This document shows, piece after piece, positions 1 to 8,715 of a DNA stretch of 64,000 nucleotides. Source of the stretch: Rhodanobacter fulvus Jip2 (GTDB lineage Bacteria; Pseudomonadota; Gammaproteobacteria; Xanthomonadales; Rhodanobacteraceae). The position numbers and the translations under genes were made by a program. Position 1 is the first letter of the stretch. Every line of letters begins with the position of its first letter. The notes beneath the pieces are model-generated. The model had not been told where the DNA came from, made no database searches, and saw only the letters and a program-made list of their open reading frames with translations. The stretch spans positions 47,824 to 111,823 of the forward strand of contig NZ_AJXU01000029.1 of the NCBI RefSeq assembly GCF_000264315.1. The letters run 5' to 3'.

Positions 1-1389
1 GTGCTGCTGGCGCAGGCGCTGGTGCGCAAACCCGACGTGCTGCTGCTGGACGAGCCGACCAACCATCTGGATATCGAAGCCATCGGCTGGCTGGAAACCT
101 TCCTCAAGCAGTTTGCCGGCAGCATCATCTTCGTCACCCATGACCGCAGCTTCCTGCGCGCGCTGGCCACCCGCATCGTGGAAATCGACCGCGGCGCGCT
201 CACCGACTGGCCCGGCGATTACGACAACTACCTGCGCCGCCGCGAAGAGCGCCTGCACGCCGAAGCGCAGGCGAACGCGCTGTTCGACAAGAAGCTGGCG
301 CAGGAAGAGGTGTGGATCCGCCAGGGCATCAAGGCCCGGCGTACCCGCAACGAAGGCCGCGTGCGCGCGCTGAAGGCGCTGCGCAACGAACGCGCCGAAC
401 GGCGCAACCTCAGCGGCAACGTGAGGATGACCGCCGCCAACGCGCAGTCTTCCGGCAAGAAGGTGATCGACCTCAAGCACGTGCACCAGGCCTACGGCGG
501 CCGCGTGCTGATCGACGACCTCAGCACCACCATCCTGCGCGGCGACCGCATCGGCATCATCGGTCCCAATGGCGCCGGCAAGAGCACCCTGCTGAAGATC
601 ATGCTGGGCGAGCTGATTCCACAGCGAGGCACGGCGGAGCTGGGCACGTCCATCCAGATCGCCTACTTCGACCAGCACCGGCTGCAGCTCAACGACAAGC
701 TCAACGCGCTGGACAACGTGGCCGAGGGCCGCGAGTACATCGAGCTCAACGGCCAGCGCAAGCACATCATCGGCTACCTGCAGGATTTCCTGTTCTCACC
801 CGAGCGCGCGCGCGCGCCGATCACCCGCCTCTCCGGCGGCGAGCGCAACCGCCTGCTGCTGGCCAAGCTGTTCGCGCAGCCGTCCAACCTGCTGGTGATG
901 GATGAACCGACCAACGACCTCGACGTCGAGACGCTGGAGCTGCTGGAAGAACTGCTGACCGACTACCAGGGCACCCTGCTGCTGGTCTCGCATGACCGCG
1001 CCTTTCTCGACAACGTGGTCTCCAGCACCCTGGTGCTGGAGGGCAACGGCCAGATCGGCGAGTACGTGGGCGGCTACAGCGACTGGCTGCGGCAGAAACC
1101 CGGCCCGCGCACGGCCGGCCACGCGGCGAAGCCGGCCGCCGCCCCCGCGCCGGCAGCGCCGGTTGCGGCGAAGCGCAAGCGCAGTTTCAAGGAGCAGCAC
1201 GAGCTGGATCAGCTGCCCAGGCGCATCGAGCAACTGGAAAGCGACATCGCCACGCGCAGCGCCGCGATGAACGAGCCAGCATTTTTCCAGCAGGACAGCG
1301 CGGCGATCGTCAAGGCGAACGAGGCCCTGGTGGCCGTGCAGGCTGAGCTTGATGCGGCGTATGCGCGGTGGGCGGAGCTGGATGGCTGA
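1..1389 (+). CDS. uup: ABC-F family ATPase, Uup type (5' truncated by window)
   Basis: The 462 visible residues are the C-terminal part of a two-NBD ABC-F protein. The window opens just before the Walker B of the first ATPase domain (LLLDEPTNHLD). The linker follows, then a complete second domain: Walker A GPNGAGKST near residue 193, signature LSGGE near 279, Walker B LLVMDEPTNDLD near 298. The tail is a Pro/Ala-rich linker and a charged helical segment ending at residue 462, as in the DNA-binding coiled coil of Uup. Full-length Uup is about 635 residues, so roughly 170 N-terminal residues, including the first Walker A, lie outside the window. The GTG at base 1 is an internal codon. Family knowledge: ABC-F proteins are soluble ATPases acting on ribosomes; Uup also influences precise excision of transposons. 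EttA-like alternatives are less likely because of the C-terminal extension. Confidence 0.9.
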   Translation: MLLAQALVRKPDVLLLDEPTNHLDIEAIGWLETFLKQFAGSIIFVTHDRSFLRALATRIVEIDRGALTDWPGDYDNYLRRREERLHAEAQANALFDKKLAQEEVWIRQGIKARRTRNEGRVRALKALRNERAERRNLSGNVRMTAANAQSSGKKVIDLKHVHQAYGGRVLIDDLSTTILRGDRIGIIGPNGAGKSTLLKIMLGELIPQRGTAELGTSIQIAYFDQHRLQLNDKLNALDNVAEGREYIELNGQRKHIIGYLQDFLFSPERARAPITRLSGGERNRLLLAKLFAQPSNLLVMDEPTNDLDVETLELLEELLTDYQGTLLLVSHDRAFLDNVVSSTLVLEGNGQIGEYVGGYSDWLRQKPGPRTAGHAAKPAAAPAPAAPVAAKRKRSFKEQHELDQLPRRIEQLESDIATRSAAMNEPAFFQQDSAAIVKANEALVAVQAELDAAYARWAELDG

Positions 1390-1410
1390 TTCGCGGGGCG
1401 GCGGAAAAGC

Positions 1411-1510
1411 TGCCCCCATCCGCCCTGCCGGGCACCTTCCCCCGCAAGCGGGGGAAGGGAGCTGGCTGTTTCGAGGAGCCCGTCCGCTTCCTTCCCCCGC
1501 CTGCGGGGAC
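1411..1510. repeat. Dispersed palindromic repeat, CTTCCCCCGC type
   Basis: A perfect hairpin CTTCCCCCGC/GCGGGGGAAG is followed about 40 nt later by a second half-site, CTTCCCCCGCCTGCGGGG. The same arrangement, with the same preceding CCCCCATCCGCC, recurs at the right edge of the window (63880-64000). It fills most of the 262-bp gap between uup and the glutathione transferase gene. It could act as a terminator-like or mRNA-stabilising element; that is inference. Confidence 0.75.
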
Positions 1511-1651
1511 AAGATGGCAGGATTGCCATCTTGAGCAGCGAAGCTGCCCGCAGGGTGGATGCCATGGATAGCATCCGTTCAAGGTGCCCGAAGGGCGGAA
1601 GGGGGCGCTCTTCCGCCGTATCATCTCCTGACCTCATTCGCGGACACGCCC

Positions 1652-2281
1652 ATGTACACGCTCTACTACGCCCCCGGCTCGGCCAACCTGCTAGTGCATC
1701 TGGCGCTGCTGGAAATCGGCGCGCCACACGAGCTCAAGCGCATTGATCTCGACAAGGGCGAGCAGCGCAGTGCGGCGTATCTGGCGATCAATCCGAATGG
1801 TGTGGTGCCGACGCTGGTGATCGACGGTGTGCCACACAGCGAAGCGGCGGCGCTGGCGATGCTGCTGACCGAACGCCATCCCGAAGCCGCGCTGGCGCCG
1901 GCGACTGGCAGCGTCGAACGCGCGGACTACCTGCAGTGGATGCTGTACCTCGCCAACAACCTGCAGCCGCTGTTCCGCCAATGGTTCTATCCCGGCGACC
2001 ATCTGCCCGAAGGCGCCGACACGATCAAGCAGGCCGCCCGCGCCGGCATCGAGAAGTGCTGGACGAAGATCGATGCCCACCTCGCCGCACACGGCCCATA
2101 CATGCTCGGCGGCACCTTCGGCATGGTCGACCTGTACGCGCTGATGCTGATGCGCTGGTCGCGCAACATGCCAAAGCCGGCGACGGAATGGCCGCAGCTG
2201 GCGGCCCTGGCCACGCGTCTCAAGGCACGCCCGTCATGGAAACAGGTCTGCGAGGCCGAGGGCCTGGTCGAATGGGCCTGA
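1652..2281 (+). CDS. Glutathione S-transferase family protein
   Basis: A 209-residue cytosolic protein of normal GST length. The N-terminal thioredoxin-like half starts MYTLYYAPGSANLLVHLALLE and carries the cis-Pro segment GVVPTLVIDG followed by the SEAAA glutathione-binding turn. The C-terminal half is all-helical (YLQWMLYLANNLQP... MLGGTFGMVDLY). The reading frame extends upstream to 1559, but those codons translate repeat DNA, and MYTLYYAPGSAN is the conserved start, so I place the start at 1652. Substrate and exact class (beta-like or other bacterial class) cannot be read from sequence. The GIY-YIG gene follows 32 bp downstream on the same strand and may be co-transcribed. Confidence 0.88.
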   Translation: MYTLYYAPGSANLLVHLALLEIGAPHELKRIDLDKGEQRSAAYLAINPNGVVPTLVIDGVPHSEAAALAMLLTERHPEAALAPATGSVERADYLQWMLYLANNLQPLFRQWFYPGDHLPEGADTIKQAARAGIEKCWTKIDAHLAAHGPYMLGGTFGMVDLYALMLMRWSRNMPKPATEWPQLAALATRLKARPSWKQVCEAEGLVEWA

Positions 2282-2313
2282 TCGAGTGGGCCTGATCGGG
2301 TGGAATTGAGCCC

Positions 2314-2634
2314 ATGAGCGACGCCCCCGGCGCCACCGCCTGGGCCGTCTACCTGCTGGAATGCGCCGACGGCCGTGTCTACACCGGCATCGCCCGCGAT
2401 CCCGGGCAACGCTACGCGAAACACCTGGCCGGCAAGGGTGCGCGCTTCACACGCTCCAACCCGCCGAAGCAGATGCTGGGTTGGGTCTGGGTCGCCAGCC
2501 ACGGCGAAGCGTTGCGGCTGGAGATCGCCTGGAAGCGCCTGCCGCGGGCGCAGCGCATCGCCGCGTTGCATGAACGCATGTCGCTGGCGAACGGGTGCGG
2601 CGCGCGTGCTAGCATCGTCCACGAAGGGGAGTAG
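2314..2634 (+). CDS. GIY-YIG domain protein (YhbQ/UPF0213-like)
   Basis: A 106-residue single-domain protein. The GIY-YIG signature appears as VYLLECADG...VYTGIARD near residues 12-30. It is followed by the basic helix with KHLAGKGARFTR and the EIAWKRLPRAQR segment typical of stand-alone small GIY-YIG proteins. The family is related to the UvrC and Slx1 nuclease domains; a DNA-processing role is family knowledge and the activity is unproven here. The stop codon TAG (2632-2634) lies inside the conserved GGGGAGTAG element that begins the downstream yybP-ykoY aptamer, so the end of this gene and the riboswitch overlap. Confidence 0.85.
   Translation: MSDAPGATAWAVYLLECADGRVYTGIARDPGQRYAKHLAGKGARFTRSNPPKQMLGWVWVASHGEALRLEIAWKRLPRAQRIAALHERMSLANGCGARASIVHEGE
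2607..2615 (+). promoter_or_regulatory. Extended -10 promoter for the riboswitch-terC transcript
   Basis: TGCTAGCAT is an extended -10 (TG-n-TAGCAT) with only a weak -35 upstream (TGGCGA at 2585-2590, 19-bp spacer). Predicted initiation at about 2622 would place the RNA 5' end exactly at the start of the aptamer P1 stem. The promoter lies inside the 3' end of the GIY-YIG gene. Confidence 0.45.
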
Positions 2635-2734
2635 CTCCCAGTCGCTGTCGCCGTCAATACGGGCTTTTGTCCCGGTGCAGCAGCAAGCCGGCAAACGGTT
2701 TGCGAGCAAGACCTTCGCCGATCCACGGCGAAGG
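2621..2734 (+). promoter_or_regulatory. yybP-ykoY (Mn2+) riboswitch
   Basis: The conserved blocks of the yybP-ykoY aptamer are present in order: GGGGAGTAGC at 2626-2635, GTCAATACGG, the CCGG arm, and AGCAAGACCTTCGCC around 2705-2719. Helix P1 forms between CGAAGG (2622-2627) and CCTTCG (2712-2717). The 3' strand of P1 can instead form a perfect 9-bp hairpin with CGGCGAAGG (2726-2734), a plausible expression platform. Family knowledge: this class senses Mn2+ and commonly precedes MntP- or TerC/Alx-type membrane proteins. The next gene is a TerC-family protein, which fits. Confidence 0.85.
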
Positions 2735-2946
2735 TGCGTCCATCACAGATGCCCCGCAGCCGTGGCCCATGAGCCTCGCCGGAGCAGCCGTACGCCCATG
2801 AAACTTGCTTCCCCGTAGCACCGCGCCGCATTCGCCGGCGACGGTCGAACCGCTGTCAACCTCTTCACCGCCGCCATTCGCTGACGGCGGCATGCTTTAC
2901 CCCGGTGGCGAACCCTTCGCCGCCTTCATCCACCCGAGAGATTCCC
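2735..2946 (+). other. Long leader between riboswitch and TerC gene
   Basis: No ORF with coding character is seen in this 212-bp stretch. It contains two local hairpins: GCCGCC/GGCGGC around 2870-2890, and GGCGA/TCGCC at 2907-2921. It also holds a second copy of the 9-mer CCTTCGCCG (2914-2922) that matches the P1 3' strand of the riboswitch. Only a weak GAGAG Shine-Dalgarno precedes the ATG at 2947. Confidence 0.5.
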
Positions 2947-3708
2947 ATGGAAGCACTGGCCAATCCCGAAATCTGGATCGCCCTCGCCACGCTGACCGCC
3001 CTGGAGCTGGTCCTTGGCATCGACAACATCATTTTCATCTCGATCCTGGCCGGCAAATTGCCGATCGAGCAGCGCGACAAGGCGCGCCGCCTCGGCATCA
3101 TGCTGGCGGCGATCACGCGGTTGGGCCTGCTGCTGGCGATCGCCTGGATCGTGGGGCTGACCGCGCCGCTGTTTTCGCTGTTCGGCCACGCGTTTTCGTG
3201 GCGCGACCTGATCCTGGTCGGCGGCGGCCTGTTCCTGATCGCCAAGGCCACCCACGAAATCCACCAGAAGCTGGAAGGCGCCACCGAGCAGGTGACGGCG
3301 GGCACGGCAGCGGCGACGTTCGGCGGGGTGATCGTGCAGATCATGCTGCTGGACGTGGTGTTCTCGCTGGACTCCATCATCACCGCGGTGGGCATGGTCG
3401 ATCAGCGCTGGGTGATGGTCACCGCCATCCTGGCCTCGATCGGTTTCATGCTGGCGTTCGCGCGGCCGCTGGGCGAGTTCGTGGAGCGCCACCCCACCGT
3501 CAAGGTACTGGCGCTGAGCTTCCTGATCATGATCGGGCTGGTGCTGATGGCGGACGGCTTCGGCCAGCACATTCCCAAGGGCTACATCTACGCCGCGATG
3601 GCCTTCTCGGTATTCGTGGAGCTGATCAACCTGTGGATCCGCCGACGCGCCGCCAACCCGACCGCACCGGTGGCGCTGCATGAGAAATACCGCGGCGAGC
3701 CGGGCTGA
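2947..3708 (+). CDS. TerC family integral membrane protein
   Basis: A 253-residue polytopic inner-membrane protein with about seven hydrophobic segments. Two acidic intramembrane motifs characteristic of TerC/Alx/MntP-like proteins are visible: LELVLGIDNIIFIS near residue 20 and LDVVFSLDSIITAVGM near residue 137. These repeat-related aspartates are thought to bind metal. Length and layout resemble the YgdQ/YoaE-like short TerC proteins without a C-terminal CBS/CorC domain. I chose ATG 2947 because upstream in-frame codons belong to the leader. The yybP-ykoY riboswitch upstream implies Mn2+-dependent expression and suggests a role in Mn2+ export or in metallating exported proteins; this is inference from family and context. 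Confidence 0.88.
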   Translation: MEALANPEIWIALATLTALELVLGIDNIIFISILAGKLPIEQRDKARRLGIMLAAITRLGLLLAIAWIVGLTAPLFSLFGHAFSWRDLILVGGGLFLIAKATHEIHQKLEGATEQVTAGTAAATFGGVIVQIMLLDVVFSLDSIITAVGMVDQRWVMVTAILASIGFMLAFARPLGEFVERHPTVKVLALSFLIMIGLVLMADGFGQHIPKGYIYAAMAFSVFVELINLWIRRRAANPTAPVALHEKYRGEPG

Positions 3709-3756
3709 CCCGGCGGAACGGTGGCGCGCCGCGTGTGCACGCCGCCGTCCCGGCCA

Positions 3757-6468
3757 TCAGCCCGTGTTCTGCAGACCCTGCGACACGCCGTTGACGCAGG
3801 CGACCAGTGCCTGCAGCAACGCGTCGTCGGTGCCGTTGCCCGCGCGCCAGCGGCGCAACAGGTCGACCTGCATCAGGCTCATGGGATCGACGTACGGGTT
3901 GCGCAGTCGGATCGAGACGGCCAGCCGCGGCGAGTCGTTCAACAGCGTGCCGGTGCTCTTCAGGCGCAGCAGCCAGCGCCGGGTGCGTTCGAACTCGTCG
4001 CGGATCAGGCTGAAGAACTCCTCGTGCAGCGGCCCGGACAAGGTGGAGAACGCCTCGGCGATGTCGAGATCGCACTTGGCCAGCACCATCTCGACGTCGT
4101 CGAGCATGTTGCTGAAGAACGGCCAGTGCCGCGCCATTTCCGCCAGGGTGTCCTCGCCGAACTGCTCGACGCCCTGCTCCAGCGCGCTGCCCAGACCGTA
4201 CCAGCCGGGCAGGATCGAGCGGCACTGGGTCCAGGCGAACACCCACGGGATGGCGCGCAGATCCTGCACGCCGCGCATGCTGCGGCGGCTGGCCGGGCGC
4301 GAGCCCAGGGTCATCTTCTCGATCACGTCGACCGGCGTGGCGGTGCGGAAATATTCCACGAAATGCTCGCGGTCCACGAAGGCGCGATAGGTCTTGCGGC
4401 TGGCGGCCGACAGCGCCGTCATCACCTCGGACCAGCGCACTTCGCGCGGGTCGGTCTGCCGGGGGCGCAGCGAGGCGCGCAACACCGCGCCCACGGTCTG
4501 CTCCAGCCCGCGCAGGGCCAGCGCGCGGATGCCGTACTTGCGATGGATCACCTCGCCCTGCTCGGTGACGCGCAGCACGCCGGCCACCGCGCCACGCGGC
4601 GAGGACATCAGCGCTGGGGTGATGCGGGCGCCACCACGGCTGGCCGAACCGCCGCGGCCATGGAAGAACGCCAACTGGATGTCCGCTTCGCGCGCCACTT
4701 CCAGCAATTCGCCCTGTGCCCGTTGCAGGGCCCATTTCGAGGCCAGCGTACCGGCGTCCTTGCCGCTGTCGGAGTAGCCCAGCATCACCCACTGCTGATC
4801 GCCGCGCGCCGCCAGGTGCTGGCGATACACCGGATCATCCAGCAGCGCCCGCAGCGAGGCCGGCGCGTTCTGCAGGTCGTCGACTGTCTCGAACAGCGGC
4901 GCGATGTCCAGCGGCACGTCGTGCGGCTGTTCCGGCGACACCAGTCCGCCGCGCCGCGCCAGCGCCAGCACCGCCAGCACGTCGGCGGCCGAGCGCGCCA
5001 TGCTGATGATGTACAAGCCGGTGGCATCGAGGCCGTAGCGCTGGCGGCTCTCGCGCAGGGTGATGAAAACCGACTGCAGGTTTTTCGCTGCGTCGTCGTC
5101 GCAGTCGCCAAACGCCTGCGCGCCGCTGGCATACGGGCGCAGCCGATCGCCACGCTCCAGCTTCGGCCGGCTGGCCCAGTCGGGGTCGTTCAGCAGGGCG
5201 CCGAGCGCGTCGTCGTGCACCCGCGAATCCTGGCGCAGGTCGAGCCGGGCCAGGTGGAAGCCGAAGCTGCGCACGCGGCAAATCAGTCGTTCCACCGCAT
5301 AGGCGCCGGCATGCAGGCCCAGGTTGTCGAACAGGCTGTCGGCGATCAGTTGCAGGTCGTCGGTCAGTTCCGCGGCGGACGTATAGCCGTCTTTCTGGTC
5401 ATCGCGCGTGGCTTCCAGCCGCGCGCCGATCAGCACCAGGAAACAGCGATACGGCATATCCAGGTGGCGCGGCCGGATCTTCGCCGCCGCATCCGGAAAG
5501 CGTTCGCGGTAATCAGCGAGCCGGGTGCGCAGGCCGCGCGCCACGCCCACCCGGCCTTCGGTCTGGCTGAGCTGATGGGCCAACGCGTTGATGTCTTCAA
5601 GATAGCGCTCCAACACCTGGGCACGCTGCGAGGCCAGGCTGGAGGCGATGGTGTCGGAGCCCACGTTGGGGTTGCCGTCCATGTCGCCACCCACCCAGCT
5701 GGCGAAGCTCAGCAGCCGCGGCAGCTTCACCGCTACGCCGTAGACTTCCTGCAGCGAGCGGGCCAGCGACTCGTACAGCGCCGGCACGATGCGGTAGAGC
5801 GGATTGGCCAGGTAGTAACCGACGTGCTCGTATTCGTCCTGCACGCTGGGCCGCACCGGCGACGCCTCGGCGGTTTGCCAGCCGGCGGAGAGCGCCATGT
5901 AGATGCGGTCGTCGTCCTCGATGCGCTCCTGCGGGGTGCGGTTGTGGTTGAAGTTGTCCACCAGCGACTTCACGATCGCCTGCTCTTTTTCCAGCAGCGA
6001 ACGACGCACCGCCTCGGTGGGATGGGCAGTGAACACCGGCTCGATCCACAGCCGCTCCATCCAGCCCAGCAACTCGTCGGCCTGTACGCCATCGGCCTTC
6101 AGCTGGCCCAGCACGTCGAGCAGGGATTCCGGCTGCGGGGTGCCGCCCTCGCGCTGGTAATCGCGTCGACGGCGGATGCGATGGACTCGCTCGGCGGTGT
6201 TCACCGCCTGGAAGTAGGTGGCGAAGGCACGGGCCAGCGTCTCGGCGTCGGCCGCGTCCAGACCTGCCAGCGAGTCGGCCAGCTCGTCCACCGACGCGCC
6301 TTCGCGCCGACGTCGGATCGCCGCGGTGCGCACCTGTTCGACACGCTCGAAAAAGGCCGGGCCTTCCTGCTCGGCCAACATCAAACCCACCATCGCACCC
6401 AAGCGACTGACGTCCTCGCGCAGCGGGCCGTCATGCGGCAAAAACTCGAGTTCGCGGTTGTCTTGCAT
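3757..6468 (-). CDS. ppc: Phosphoenolpyruvate carboxylase
   Basis: A 903-residue cytosolic enzyme (E. coli Ppc is 883) that carboxylates PEP to oxaloacetate, replenishing the TCA cycle. Visible signatures are VFTAHPTEA with the catalytic His, GYSDSGKDAG, and FFHGRGGSASRGG with the glycine-rich loop. The protein ends in QNTG, the conserved C-terminal motif that contributes to the active/allosteric site. The gene is convergent with the TerC gene (48-bp gap) and divergent from the ahcY leader. Long plus-strand frames across this gene are antisense shadows. gltA elsewhere in the window draws on the same oxaloacetate pool. Confidence 0.97.
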   Translation of the reverse strand: MQDNRELEFLPHDGPLREDVSRLGAMVGLMLAEQEGPAFFERVEQVRTAAIRRRREGASVDELADSLAGLDAADAETLARAFATYFQAVNTAERVHRIRRRRDYQREGGTPQPESLLDVLGQLKADGVQADELLGWMERLWIEPVFTAHPTEAVRRSLLEKEQAIVKSLVDNFNHNRTPQERIEDDDRIYMALSAGWQTAEASPVRPSVQDEYEHVGYYLANPLYRIVPALYESLARSLQEVYGVAVKLPRLLSFASWVGGDMDGNPNVGSDTIASSLASQRAQVLERYLEDINALAHQLSQTEGRVGVARGLRTRLADYRERFPDAAAKIRPRHLDMPYRCFLVLIGARLEATRDDQKDGYTSAAELTDDLQLIADSLFDNLGLHAGAYAVERLICRVRSFGFHLARLDLRQDSRVHDDALGALLNDPDWASRPKLERGDRLRPYASGAQAFGDCDDDAAKNLQSVFITLRESRQRYGLDATGLYIISMARSAADVLAVLALARRGGLVSPEQPHDVPLDIAPLFETVDDLQNAPASLRALLDDPVYRQHLAARGDQQWVMLGYSDSGKDAGTLASKWALQRAQGELLEVAREADIQLAFFHGRGGSASRGGARITPALMSSPRGAVAGVLRVTEQGEVIHRKYGIRALALRGLEQTVGAVLRASLRPRQTDPREVRWSEVMTALSAASRKTYRAFVDREHFVEYFRTATPVDVIEKMTLGSRPASRRSMRGVQDLRAIPWVFAWTQCRSILPGWYGLGSALEQGVEQFGEDTLAEMARHWPFFSNMLDDVEMVLAKCDLDIAEAFSTLSGPLHEEFFSLIRDEFERTRRWLLRLKSTGTLLNDSPRLAVSIRLRNPYVDPMSLMQVDLLRRWRAGNGTDDALLQALVACVNGVSQGLQNTG

Positions 6469-6764
6469 GGGTACGCTCCAGCCGAATCAGTGGGCCAGTT
6501 TAGCGAATTGTGCAGCGCAGCGGAAAATTTTCGTTTTGGACGTCTTTACCGCCTTTCGCCATGAACACGGCGGCGCCGCAACCATCGGCCGGCTCGCTGC
6601 GCCGCGTGTCGGCCCTCGTGGTCGGGTCGAACATGGAACGGGCTTGCGCCCCTGACAACGCCGGCGTGAAGGCTGCCGTTCCGCACGCCGATGGGTGCGA
6701 TTCGCTGATTCGCCCAGGCTGCCGACGCTCCCAAGGCAGCAGAAACGCTTCCCGCCCCGACGGA
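6469..6764. other. Gene-free stretch between ppc and the ahcY promoter
   Basis: About 300 bp with no ORF of coding character. A short A/T-rich patch at 6515-6545 may hold the ppc promoter on the minus strand, but I could not find a hexamer pair better than two or three matches. No repeat or RNA structure was recognised. Confidence 0.4.
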
Positions 6765-6793
6765 TTCATGCCGGCGGGGCTTCCGGTTACAAT
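6765..6793 (+). promoter_or_regulatory. Sigma-70-like promoter of the SAH riboswitch-ahcY transcript
   Basis: A -35 TTCATG (6765-6770) and a -10 TACAAT (6788-6793, five of six matches) are separated by exactly 17 bp. Predicted initiation near 6800 lies just before the SAH aptamer. Confidence 0.55.
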
Positions 6794-6807
6794 GGCCGCT
6801 TCGCTTG

Positions 6808-6912
6808 CCCGCCGAGGGGCGCTGCGACCGTTTGTGAGCGCGAATGCGGATGCCTCCGCGTCTCACGGAAAACGGCCAGGCTCGGCGCGGCACGTTCCAC
6901 AACGGCGCCCGG
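6808..6912 (+). promoter_or_regulatory. S-adenosylhomocysteine (SAH) riboswitch
   Basis: The conserved SAH aptamer core is present: CCGAGGGGCGCTGCGACCG at 6812-6830 and CCAGGCTCGG at 6876-6885. P1 pairs GCCGAG (6811-6816) with CTCGGC (6881-6886). The pseudoknot pairs GGGCGC (6817-6822) with GCGCCC (6905-6910) in AACGGCGCCC. The variable arm lies between 6831 and 6870. Downstream, hairpins CGCGA/TCGCG (6921-6936) and CCGGCCAT/ATGGCCGG (6942-6959) precede the ahcY ribosome-binding site and may form the expression platform. Family knowledge: SAH binding turns on ahcY expression. Confidence 0.9.
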
Positions 6913-6996
6913 TTGTTTTACGCGAGTCCCTTCGCGAAAGACCGGCCATCCATGGCCGGACTCTTCACAAGAACCTCGCACTAACCGGAGATATCC

Positions 6997-8436
<1,440 letters not shown>

Positions 8437-8442
8437 TGTAGC

Positions 8443-8472
8443 CGGGATTCGGGATTCGGGATTCGGGATTCG
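8443..8472. repeat. Short tandem repeat, four copies of CGGGATT
   Basis: Four head-to-tail copies of the 7-mer CGGGATT occupy 8443-8470 directly after the ahcY stop codon. The unit number could vary by slippage. No spacer structure, so this is not a CRISPR. Confidence 0.85.
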
Positions 8473-8484
8473 GAAGATTACAGA

Positions 8485-8516
8485 ACGGGGCGCAGCGATG
8501 CGCCCCGTTTTTTTTT
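8485..8516 (+). terminator. Intrinsic terminator after ahcY
   Basis: A perfect 10-bp stem ACGGGGCGCA/TGCGCCCCGT with a GCGA loop, followed by nine consecutive Ts. Confidence 0.93.
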
Positions 8517-8585
8517 GTGGGAGCGACTTCAGTCGCGATGCTCTTGCTCCAGCTCCAAAGCCATCGCGGCTGAAGCCGCTCCCAC
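8517..8585. repeat. REP-like palindrome, GGGAGCGACTTCAGTCGC family
   Basis: The outer arms GTGGGAGCGACTTCAGTCGC... and ...GCGGCTGAAGCCGCTCCCAC form a long imperfect hairpin around a variable centre. Related copies occur at 25137-25213 and 27838-27913. It abuts the terminator T-tract. Confidence 0.85.
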
Positions 8586-8608
8586 AAGCGACGGACCCTG
8601 CCGCTCTG

Positions 8609-8655
8609 CTCCCTCCCCTGCTCGCAGGGGAGGGCTGGGGAGGGGTTGCTCTTGA
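8609..8655. repeat. Dispersed palindrome, CTCCCTCCCCTGC family
   Basis: The hairpin CTCCCTCCCCTGC/GCAGGGGAGGG is followed by the constant tail CTGGGGAGGGGTTGCTCTTGATC. The same tail occurs at 20118-20226 and 24272-24381. It lies in the metF leader. Confidence 0.8.
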
Positions 8656-8715
8656 TCCATCGCTTCATCGCGAAACAAAGATATACTTGCCCGTACCACG
8701 ACAGGGAGCCATGCG

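Noticed and set aside
3721..6564. A 947-codon plus-strand open frame.
   Set aside because: It is antisense to ppc, its translation is rich in His/Gln/Arg as expected of a high-GC shadow frame, and the minus strand shows all PEP carboxylase motifs.
6469..6764. A second regulatory RNA upstream of the SAH riboswitch.
   Set aside because: No conserved RNA motif or stable long stem was recognised in this stretch.
8443..8472. CRISPR-like direct repeats.
   Set aside because: Units are 7 bp with no spacers and no cas genes are present in the window.
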